The position numbers and the translations under genes were made by a program. 64,000 bases of DNA. Origin: Arenicola marina (Eukaryota > Annelida > Polychaeta > Arenicolidae). A model generated the notes under the pieces. That model did no database searches. It was not told the DNA's origin and was given only the letters and a program-made list of their open reading frames with translations. Position 1 is the first letter of the stretch. Each line of letters begins with the position of its first letter. The DNA is taken from assembly GCA_964019135.1 (NCBI GenBank), contig OZ025256.1, forward strand, positions 37,482,035-37,546,034, given 5' to 3'. Shown piece after piece: positions 22,593 through 32,449 of this stretch.

Positions 22593-23541
22593 CCCCCGGT
22601 ATCGGCAGGAAGGGTAGCGGTGCCAGGAAGTGCAGCGGCCAACAGCACCCGAAGACCGCGCGCAGGTTGTGGCAGAGTCGGCGCAGGGACCACGGCAGAC
22701 CCTTGGTGAACTCGTGCGTCGTCTGCCCGACCAGCACGAGGAAGAACTGCCACGAGAACATGGCCACGGTGCCCAGCGCCGATATCCCGCACAGGTAGAG
22801 CAGGCATATCGCCAGCATGAGGCCTCCCTCCACGTACCCGAGCAGCCACTCCAGGCAGGCCAGGGGCAGCATGTAGTGGGCCACCCCCATGGGCTGTCCG
22901 CCCAGGAAGGCGGCGTGTAGCGCCTGCCAGGTGAGCCAGGAGCAGTACGAGGCCCCCAGCGCGCAGTGCAGGATGAAGGCCAGGAAGTAGCGGTGGTTCT
23001 CCAACCCGACGCAGGAGCCCGTGAAGAAGCAGTGGTGGTCCCGCCGCATCACGCACCTCCGACACAGCACGCAGTGGTGGGCGCGCGGGGGCACCCACAG
23101 CTCACAGTCCGGACACGGCTTCCAGTTGGTCCCAGGCAGGGACCAGGAGTCTGCCACAGAGGCGGCGCCAGATGTGGCGGCACCGGACGTGGCGGCGCCA
23201 GATGTGGCGGCCATTCCTGACGACGAATCGGGTCGACAGAAGCTCTTCCGGCGCATCACGAACCAGAAGTTCACTGCCACATTGGCAAAGAGGTAGAGTA
23301 TGACGGCTGACTCTGTCTGATGCGATACTGCGGGGGAGTGCTGGGCTAACACTGGCAGCGACCAGGTCAGCGCAGATATCGTCATCGTCAGAGACACGGT
23401 AATCGAGTACGAGATGCCGCTGATACTCATGCACCGCAGAAGGTCTTTGTCGGACATTTTTTTCTTTTCCTCCGAGGTGAGTGAATTGAGCGGCCCTGCT
23501 TTGAGCCTCTGGATGAAGCTTTGCGGTTCATCCCGGGCCAT
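22555..23541 (-). CDS. ZDHHC24-like: DHHC palmitoyltransferase, ZDHHC24-like
   Basis: A 328-residue single-exon frame encodes a membrane S-acyltransferase, which transfers palmitate to cysteines of target proteins. Hydrophobic segments lie near 44-64, 78-96, 184-205 and 224-270. The Cys-rich domain (about 143-177) has the C-x2-C...HC-x2-C-x2-C pattern and the catalytic D168-H-H-C171. A TTHE (TTxE) motif follows at 274-277. V-P-P-R, R-R-D-H-H-C, Q-T-T-x-E and the CHNL...W...P end match ZDHHC24, while F-F-T-G after DHHC is like ZDHHC22. The N-terminal tail is longer than in vertebrate ZDHHC24 and holds an AATSG x3 run (111-125). ATG at 23541 is in good context (ACGATGG). A TTTCAG upstream (about 23576) may be a 5'UTR acceptor. 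The stop lies in a 77-bp tandem repeat. Confidence 0.88.
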   Translation of the reverse strand: MARDEPQSFIQRLKAGPLNSLTSEEKKKMSDKDLLRCMSISGISYSITVSLTMTISALTWSLPVLAQHSPAVSHQTESAVILYLFANVAVNFWFVMRRKSFCRPDSSSGMAATSGAATSGAATSGAASVADSWSLPGTNWKPCPDCELWVPPRAHHCVLCRRCVMRRDHHCFFTGSCVGLENHRYFLAFILHCALGASYCSWLTWQALHAAFLGGQPMGVAHYMLPLACLEWLLGYVEGGLMLAICLLYLCGISALGTVAMFSWQFFLVLVGQTTHEFTKGLPWSLRRLCHNLRAVFGCCWPLHFLAPLPFLPIPGAYGDRVPQGKSV

Positions 23542-23579
23542 CGTTTTTCTTCACAACTGGGACAGACACTGAAAGCTGA

Positions 23580-24093
23580 TAATAAAACCTTTATTAAAAT
23601 AAATACATGGAAAAAAACCAGCAGTTCAATGGTTTCAAGAACTGACCGGTGTAGTTTCCTGCAGACATTGGGGTCTACCAGCTTCTTCTAAGAGTCTGTC
23701 CCACCCAAATTCTAGACCTAACATACTTCCAGAGTATCTTTCGATAAGTTAAATACTTTCTGACACCCTGTCACAGATGTTTAATGTTGTGTATTGTAAG
23801 CTTTAGTACAGCAAGATTGATGCAATACCCATGTATACATTATGTCAGACGCCATGCTGCCACACACTGAATACTTACTGTAGTTCATTTATAGCATTAC
23901 AGGTTTACAGCTCAGTCCAGGACACATCATATCAGTCTCTCAATTTTAATTTTACAACCTAATTTAAACCATGAATAATCCATTCCAGTCACAAAATGTA
24001 TTATTTGGAGACTGCTAGTCTTCCTGAGCTGAGCTCACTGAACAATAAACATGATGAATCAGTCAACTATAACATAAGTACACATATGTATAC
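23580..24093. other. No gene recognised
   Basis: AT-rich sequence lies upstream of the palmitoyltransferase and may hold its 5'UTR intron or promoter. No TATA/initiator combination can be supported. Confidence 0.35.
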
Positions 24094-25312
24094 GGTCTCA
24101 CTTTATAGCGAAAAGACGTGTCTTTTCGCGAAAAGACACTAATCTCGCGAAAAGACAGCCCAAATGCCAATTAACCCCGATTTGAAGCTGTTGAACCGGC
24201 TGATTCGGGTTGTAATATCTTTACTGCGGGCAGGAATGCAAATATGTATTGTTTAATCGGGCTCATATGCATATTTAACAAATATTTCAACACGGATGCC
24301 GTTCAGCGATCGGTACGGCTGCCGCCTGTTGCCTCACTAGATGGCGTAACGCGACAGATGATGTTACATACATGTTTGCGTTATGAGGTCTTTTCGCGAA
24401 AAGACGGTTACATCGGCGTAAAAGGGACATGTATCGCTGCTAAAAGACTTAAAGACTTAAAACTTAAAGCATTATTAGCATAGTAGATTTGTACAGTTTA
24501 TTTACACGCATCACACCACACACATTACGCCTTCTTCTTACTTGTCGTCGTCGTTTTAGCGGAGCGCTTCCGTTTGCGTTGGCATGGCTTCTTGCCGCCA
24601 GTGGGTGCCGTGACCACGAGTTTGCCGTCTGTTGAGCGGACACAGCCTTTGAGCAGTCCCGACTTCTACCCCATTGCTATTTACCTTTTACTCCACACCT
24701 CTCGACACAGTCATGTAACAAGCCAAGTGATGAGAAACCTTTGCTGAACTGAACTGCCCTTAGATGTAAACTCGATGTAACAAACTAATTGGTGTTAACT
24801 GATTAGCCCTGCACGAAACCGGCGCCCCGAAACCGGGTTTCTTCCGACTTCTACCCCAACTAATTGGTGTCACATAACTGCGGCATGCGTGTCTCCTACC
24901 CCAATAATACTAACGTTTTATTTCATGGAAAATGGCAACCCAATCTTGATGAATTAAAAAAACGTTTCAGGCGATACATGTCGCATTATCGTCTTTTCGC
25001 GAAAAGACTTCATAACGCAAACATGTATTCGACAATGCACGCCATCTAGTGAGGCAACGGGCAAGTGTCTATCCAACATGGCGGCAGCCGTACCGATCGC
25101 TGAACGGCATCCGTGTTGAAATATTTGTTAAATATTCATATGAACCCAATTAAAAAATACATTTTTTCATTCCTGCCCGCAGTAAAGACATTACAAACCG
25201 AATCAGCCGGTTCAACCGCTTCAAATCGGAGTTAATTGGCATTTGGGCTGTCTTTTCGCGAGATTAGTGTCTTTTCGCGAAAAGACACGTCTTTTCGCTA
25301 TAAAGTGAGACC
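24094..25312. mobile_element. 1.2-kb element with about 330-bp terminal inverted repeats
   Basis: The ends GGTCTCACTTTATAGCG (24094 onward) and its complement ending at 25312 begin inverted repeats that can be followed for about 310-350 bp. The outer 95 bp are almost identical. CATATGTATA flanks both sides (24083-24092 with one extra base; 25313-25322), a 10-11-bp duplication. Four perfect palindromes GTCTTTTCGCGAAAAGAC occur, two per arm (24120, 24388, 24991, 25269). The interior contains, on the minus strand (about 24675-24530), a 47-codon frame ending in a lysine/arginine/threonine-rich tail, which looks like a captured or element-derived protein C-terminus. The superfamily is unknown. MULE-like target size is one option, and a larger virus-like parent cannot be excluded. 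Confidence 0.75.
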
Positions 25313-25322
25313 CATATGTATA

Positions 25323-27413
25323 TGATTTTACGATGCCTATACTTCTAGGGCCCAATGTTAAAGCTTGTCTGCTTGTCCGAGACAAGCAAGCCATCTCGCT
25401 CCAGGTTTGAATGAGGTGTAGCAAATAGCATTACATTCATTATACATACTGGGTACTGATATCGCTCCAGATCTCATCAATTATATATATTTCAACTTGA
25501 CAAGAGTTTAGCCTACATTATATTCCAAGGGTGGAATATTTATTTCTACAGACATCTGTTGAGCTGATAATTTTTCTAGCAGCATGGAGGCCTTTAAAGT
25601 TCAATATTAGTATGAAGGTTTCTATAAATGTATCTTAGATATAAATATGTCAAATTTTAGTGGAATTCATCCAGAAATCTTTGGCACTATACCGCCTGCT
25701 GTGATATCCATACCTTGGGCTGTCATTGACCAAAGTCCAACAGTCGGCTGTATTAATTAGTAGATTTACTGTTATGTTTACACTAATGGAATTAGTTACA
25801 GATCTAAAGCTGTAAGGTCCAATAACATGCAAGTTTAGCAACTGGACCTATATCAGAGCTGACTGCGTTATATATCTATGAAATAACCCCTTCCCTGGAC
25901 TAAATTTAGATGTAAGCTTAAAGTTACACATCAAGTTGTTTTGCTATTTTAGAAATGTCAATTTTGCATATAAGAATTAACACAAACCTGCTTACAGCCT
26001 CAGAAAATAAAGGTTTATAAAAAAAAATACATATAAATAGGCCTAGTCTACCAACTATATCTTGCATCATTTATCTGCCAGTGACCCCAAAAAATCCAAC
26101 TTTTTGAAATTTTATTTTGGTGCACCCACAGTTATAGGCGCCTTAAGGTAGCTGCATAGATTACATTTTTTTCAGACAAACTTCTTGAAAAAATTTCAAC
26201 TTATCAGCTTATAGTAATGTGTATCCAAAACGATAAAATAACATAAAAAAGATATGTCTTCTACCTACTTTTCTGTCAAAATGATTTTGAATAGGTAGGG
26301 GGTCACATCTAATTTTATAATGGTTGTCAATGGAGAATTTTGGAATTTCGACACGAAATATTCAACAGAAAAAAAATGGCTCAGACAAAGTTAATAAAAA
26401 TTTATCTGTAACAAGCTTGCTCCTTGTTTATTCAAATAAGAGAAAAAAATATATGGGTCTTCTACCTCATTTTTTTCGTAAAATGACTCTGAACATGGAA
26501 ATTGTGCCAGTAATTCTAAGGGTCAGAATGGGAAACATGCTGAATTAGAGATACGACAAGTACTCACAAGATTGAATAAGATACTTGGTATTATCCAATT
26601 TACATGAAAACATTCAAGCAACCAAACGTGTAAGCATATAGGCCTACGATGGCATGGGAAACCCCTACACCCCCCCCCCCCCCCCCGGCCCCCGCCTCTC
26701 CCACTGATTTACTGTGCCTGTGTGGTCAAAGCTATGTAATTTACCGGCTTGTTTTTATTGTCAGTTCGTTCAAAGATATCTTTATACATCCGAATAAGTT
26801 CTTTAATTTGCTTGGACTTGCATTTGTCTATCAATTTCCCTTTACAGCTCATCAGTTTCGCGACTTTGTTACATAAACAAGAAATAAACGATGATACGCG
26901 GCGGACAATAGAGCATTCGCCAGATTAGCCTGGTTCCGCGGCCCAACTTTGCTCGCTCGCTCGCTTACAAGTATTAGTATGAGCGGCGGTACCAGCTTAT
27001 CGCCAGATCGCAGCGGCATAGTCCACCAGATGGCGCCACAGTGATGCCGGGAACCTCCTTAAATCAACTCTTTTGTTTAAGGGTAGCCTCTGCCCCCTCC
27101 CCCCCCACCCCCACCAGCCCGACCACCTCGGAGTGTATCTTTAATCAGTTAGACTGTCTGTGTGTGGTGTGTCATGGCATGACAAAAGTGTTGAAAATAA
27201 TTCCCTGTTCTACTTATTGTCTTACAAGTAAATAAATATAGTTATGGTATCACCGCGGCCTGCCAACTGTCAACTGGTATCAACATCCGCTGCGGCTAGT
27301 TGACAGAATCCAATTTGAAACTATTTACCGAAAACAGCGATGACAAAACGAGCCCTACAGCTTTTTTTTACCTGCAAACTTAGCCTCAGGAGACCTAGCC
27401 CTGATACATGGCT
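25323..27413. other. No gene recognised; AT-rich DNA
   Basis: Low-GC sequence with no splice-supported exon. A C run lies at about 26669-26686 and a short GCTC tetranucleotide run near 26951-26965. Confidence 0.4.
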
Positions 27414-27607
27414 GCTCATACGCGCTAGTACCCGAGTACCCGACGTGCTTTCGCGCGTCGGGTACCAGCGCGTATGAGAGTCATGTATCACTGATACATC
27501 ATGATACATCATACATCAGTGTGATACATCACTGTAGCCCTGATACTATCAGGGCTACAGAGAGGGGACCCACTCAGTTCCGCTGTTGGCGGAACAGAGT
27601 GGGTCTC
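27414..27607. repeat. Cluster of three strong inverted repeats
   Basis: Hairpin 1 (27414-27478) pairs CTCATACGCGCT and GTACCCGACG with CGTCGGGTAC and AGCGCGTATGAG. Hairpin 2 (27532-27560) pairs CTGTAGCCCTGATA with its exact complement across one base. Hairpin 3 (about 27567-27605) pairs GACCCACTC and GTTCCGC with GCGGAAC and GAGTGGGTC. GATACATCA repeats lie between the first two. No protein is encoded. A palindromic transposon remnant or a structured RNA are both possible. Confidence 0.7.
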
Positions 27608-29198
27608 CCGAGGCTACTGCAAACTCCGCTCGCAGTGGGTATGTTTTTGCCATGGACCCGCTCTACGTCCTATTTTCAGCGCCCGATGGTTTTTTTTTTC
27701 TCCCAGCAAACCCACCCTGCGGACGATATATATCCATGGCATTGGTTCGAGTGCGAGGTGTGCGGTTATCTCAGCAGACGTTTCCCGTAACAGCGTAACG
27801 TAGCTGTATGATCCGTGTCCTGTAGGCCGACAAGAGAAGATATATTTATATATAGGATACATGTATATATGTGCATTTTCTCACGCAAACCGGTATCACA
27901 GGCGGAGATGCCCCACTTGTATAAGATACATGTTAATAATTAGACTCGATCCCCGCTCCATGTGTTCGTACGGTGCCATTTTGATAGATAGCAGGGGGGC
28001 ATATCTCTGCATGGGGGGCATTTCCGCATGGGACACCGGAACTGGTGTAGCCGCAACCCTGGATGAGTCGGCCGTCAGCCGTCTAGTTTGTACATTTTTA
28101 GTGTCGATTCACTGACATATCAGTGAAATATCTATCAGCTCTATAGCTGTAAGCTACGTGTGAAAACTTTAGGAATATTGTGTAAGGGTCCTACCTTTTT
28201 CACGCCAGAAATGTCCGCTTTTCATGCATGATTTACTGGACGTCCAGAGATCGCCCCTTAATATTTGGAGTACTTATTACATTGCTGAGTTTGGGGTGGG
28301 GCGGTGGGGGGGGGGGGGGGGGGGTCCGGGGTAAAGGCCCCTCTTTATAATTTTCACGGCCAAAATCCGCTCGATCGGGGCGTTTTACACATTACTACAG
28401 TGGTGAGGGTGTGCCGCCCATGCCGTAGAGAGGATTTAATTGGAGAGCAAAAGAAAAGTGCCAGATTTTGTGGTCATTGAGAGTTTTTTTTTTTAAAGGC
28501 ATCTAAAATGGACACTGACATATTGTTTTGGATTGAAAAGGCATATAAAATAGACATTGACCGAAAATTGGGGACCCCTTCACCCTTACCCCGGTCGCAA
28601 GTTAGTTTGAAAATATCCGCTCAATAAAAACATATCTTTTTCATCATAAATGTATATTTTCCATCACAAATTATCCGCTCTTCCTTGCATCGAGCACCCC
28701 GCCCCCCCCCCCCTTCCCCGTCCACCACCAGATTTGTATAATATCAGTTTCACCTGCTTAGCATATACAGTACTGATGCATAATCCCCACATTAGATCGC
28801 CCAGACCTGTCCTAAATCCGATCTGGGCGATCTAATCTTTTTTCAACATTTTTTTTCCTTTAAAAAAAAATAATTTCTGTTATAAGTCTTATCAATTAAA
28901 AGTGTTTTAAGCGGGTCAAATCAGTGGGGGATTTAATTTTTGCTCGCCAATGTTATTAAGTTGAATGAATAACATAAATGAGCAAAGCCGAAAGCCAGTG
29001 AGAGCAGCCATTGACAATATGCATTTGACAGCAAAGCCGCTCTTCTGACATCCCCCCTTCCTGCACACGATTCATGAAACGTTCAGTGTTGTTTTCGGTC
29101 ATTAGCCGACATTTCGGTGTGTCAGAAAATACAAATTAGGTCAACTCATGACCTATTATGGTCATCAAACCGGATGTGACTCCTTAACGGTTTTGGAA
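27608..29198. other. No gene recognised; poly-G run and dispersed repeat
   Basis: A G run of about 18-20 bases lies near 28307-28324. 28580-28760 resembles 2570-2700 (dispersed repeat with C runs). AT-rich DNA follows to 29000. Confidence 0.45.
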
Positions 29199-29241
29199 AT
29201 GGCGGAATCGAAATCTGACCTTGTGCGCTACACAACGATAG
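29199..29241 (+). CDS. PRDM15-like: Candidate alternative first coding exon of the PRDM gene
   Basis: ATGG in good context opens M-A-E-S-K-S-D-L-V-R-Y-T-T-I and reaches a strong donor (G|GTAAGA) at 29242 after 14 codons plus one base. This phase fits the acceptor at 32844, giving I-G-C-D-V-C without a frame break. It does not fit the exon at 32429, which would add a stop. The flank holds CCGGATGTG (ETS-like) and ATGGCGG (YY1-like) motifs, typical of promoters of housekeeping regulators. Transcript data are needed to tell it from a separate gene start. Confidence 0.45.
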
Positions 29242-29894
29242 GTAAGATCGAATTTATCGCCAAATAACACAGTTTGGATTGTTTTCTGTACGTTCTGTAA
29301 CAAGAATGTTCATTGTAAATGTATTTGTAGGCAGTTTTGGGGAAGTAATTACTTAAATTGACGAGTATGATGATGTGTTTAAACACGTCATTTTGCTTTG
29401 AATGGTCTCATTTTATTGGCAGCCTTCAACAGCATTTTCGTGAACGCAGGAGATCGTTACTTTAGTGAAGCTGTACTTGCGGTTTCTCTTGCCGCGCAAG
29501 ACCGATGAAAAACCTTAGGAAACCTAAAACCATGGTTTATCCCATTAGATCTACTTGTGCTTGTTATGTGAGTTTGGGTCAATAAACTAATCAATAAGAA
29601 GTCCTTCGAATCTGTTCAACAGTTACCACTGGTTACTTGGTCTCAGATCCATTCACTGACACTGGTCCATGCAATTGCAAGACAGCTGGGGGCCCGCGGC
29701 GTTGGCGTTGACGTTGTGGCTTGTCCTTGAAATTTAACGACCCCCTGCTCCCCCACCCCCCCTTCCCTGAAAGTCAATTTTTTCAGTGCCCATATGTTCT
29801 GCTAATTTGCTATGATTGCTTTGCTGCAAATGAAATGTTACCATGAAGATATACTATTTGTCTCATAAAAAAGGATAAGTTATTAAATTTATTG

Positions 29895-30250
29895 AGCTCT
29901 TTCCCTCTATAAAACTAGTAGATCTAGAGGTCAATCAGTCCTTAATCATCCAAGATTTCTTTTACAGTCTAGACAGTTGCATAATGGACCAGACCCCCCA
30001 GAATATAGATTCTAACGTCTTTAAAAATTTATGTTAAGCTTTACGATACTTTGGTATAAAGAGCAGTGCAGAGACAGGTCTGTTGTATCCCGATTAGATG
30101 TATTTGCCATATCACAGCTGAAATGGTGATGTTTATTAGGTTTCTGAATTTATAGAATAAAATAATAGAATTTTCTGCAAATTGTGATAAGCTTATATGT
30201 CACCTAGCTGTACTTAGATTTGGAGTGAAAGGCTCGACAAGCAGTAGCCA
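29895..30250 (+). repeat. Dispersed repeat copy B (partner at 11620-11935)
   Basis: It matches copy A block by block, including CAGTCCTTMATCATCCA, CTGAATTTATAGAAT, CTGCAAATTGTGATA and CTCGACAAGCAG, with insertions between them. It carries no coding capacity. Confidence 0.6.
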
Positions 30251-32428
30251 AAGGATATAACTTAAGTGCCCTACAGTAATACAAAATTACAAGGCTGCAA
30301 ATGTAATAAGTTTTTTAGATCTATGATTAAAATCATAGTTTTGCTTACTCACAGCAAGGATGTTAAGAGCAAATTCACAGGGAATTGTGGCTTAAAATGA
30401 CTTTACAGCCTTTATGATTTTGATGGTCTATTTCCATCATCATCATTTTGCCCCTTCCGGGCCTGGGCCATACCAAAATGGAAAAAAATGTTTTGACTAC
30501 AACATACACAAAGCACAATCTCTCGGGACTGGTCCAGTGCGACATAAATAGACCAAAACAACCTGTACCAGTAGGAATATCTCTTTGGCAAATTGTGTTC
30601 AATATTTTCACTCTGAACAACCTGGGAAGCCAGAAGTCAGTGGTTGGAGCCCGAACCATATGTCTGCTACCAAAAACTTTCCAGGTCGGATTGTGACCCC
30701 TGTTTTCCATATACAGGGGTATAGGTACTTGAAGGGGTCCACGTTAGACTGGGCCAAGAGATATCACAGGGGGGGCGGCATTAGGGAAGATGTAGAGAGT
30801 TGCCAAAGTACAGGTGTGGCTTATAATGTGTTGTGTCTGAAAATCTCTTGGAAAGTACATAGGGGGGTTCATGTATAAGTTGCACCCCTCAGCTGCGAGG
30901 AAAATTAGATGCTACTTATACACCAGAAATTATGGTAATGGATTATCCCATCAAAATAGAATACCCATTAATTTTATTCTGCAGCACTATTAGAAATATT
31001 GGCCATTATCACAGATGACTTGTTAAAATATCATGAAGTAGTCTAGGCCTTCATTCATTCCTGTGACTTCATATAGGTTCCCCCTTGAAGATTTGGTGTG
31101 CTGTAGCATTAGACAGGCAGCTATAATGCGGTATCTCTTTTGTTAAAAAAATACTAACTTATCTGACTATTGACATAAAGCCTTCACCTGGCTATATTTA
31201 TATATGTTTACCAGTACTCTTCTGTGGATATATTCTGTTAATTTTATGAATTAATTTACCCAGAATGAAGCTGGCCTGTAACCACCTAAATGAAAATAAA
31301 CAAATTTGGTTCCCCTCCATCAGTTGTGTTGCGATGCCTGCCATATATAACTGATTGCATTGCACAACCTCCTAACTGGTCCTATAGAAAGTTGTACTTG
31401 TAAGGCAGACTAATTAATAATAATTTCCAAGTGACTTAGGGCTGCGTATGCCTATTGTACTGTTGTATATATAGTATTGTGTCATCTACATACTGTGTCA
31501 CTATAATAAAGTAATTCATTTATACATATATCACCGGAAAGCACTATATATTCTTGTCGAACCACTTTTTTTTTTGTTTTACCGTTTTTGTATAGTCATA
31601 TAAGAAGGGGATCTTTTGCTACCAGTATATTGTTTTTGCGCAAATAAATTTATTCTGCATACTAAAGTTCTTGAACTGAATTGCTTAGCATTTTTTACAG
31701 AATGGGTTTGCAATGTGTAGGTCAATACACTTTAATAGAGAATGGTGCTCAGGTGTTTCGCAGAGCTAAAATAAGAAATTGGTGCCAGAGCTGCTTACTA
31801 CCGTAGTTTAGAATACTAACATGCACATAGTAAGGCCAATTATTATGGAATTACTCAAGGGCCCAATTTTCTTCAAACCAAAATTGGTAGTCAATGACTA
31901 CATGCATGTAGTGTAGAAAAGTCTTAGTGCACCAGATAAACATTTTTCAGTGTGTTTTACACTCCATTCTTATATTTGCTTCCACTGACAAGTGCAAACA
32001 TAGAACACCACTTAGTACCTCCCTCCAGGGTATTAGACAGAATTATTATAACTGTTGCTGGAAAAGAAAGAGGGTTCAGTGTACACACACAACATGGCAC
32101 CAACCAATCCGGTCGCATTCTGAGCTTGCAATTTACAATACCGGTACTATAAAGAAAAGTAGTTCTCTATGTCATACCTCCCCCCTCCCTCTCCTTTACC
32201 ACTACTCGCTCCACCAGAGATTAGTCAAGCTGTGGTGTGACCAAACCGCCTCCCTCCATCCACCCTAACCTAATCCAAAAGTAATGCATTATTTTTCCAA
32301 CTACACATTTTTTTTACAGAATACTCATTTATGTTTGTGATATGTTGCCGGCATGCCTGAGCTGTGAAAGTTAATTGCCATCAACTGATTCGAATAGTTC
32401 AGTAAAATACATTTTTTTCATATTTAAG
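30251..32428. other. Probable first intron or upstream region of the PRDM gene
   Basis: AT-rich sequence without splice-supported exons. ATAATAAAG occurs near 31503-31512 but cannot be assigned to a transcript. Confidence 0.35.
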
Positions 32429-32449
32429 GACGGATTGGATCAGAGCTGA

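Noticed and set aside
22583-23434. Other frames over the palmitoyltransferase (171 and 110 codons minus; 162 codons plus)
   Set aside because: They are shadows of the DHHC coding frame, which alone holds the DHHC and TTxE motifs.
30375-30710. 111-codon minus-strand frame
   Set aside because: No family, splice sites or codon bias. It overlaps an equally long plus-strand frame, so it is probably chance.
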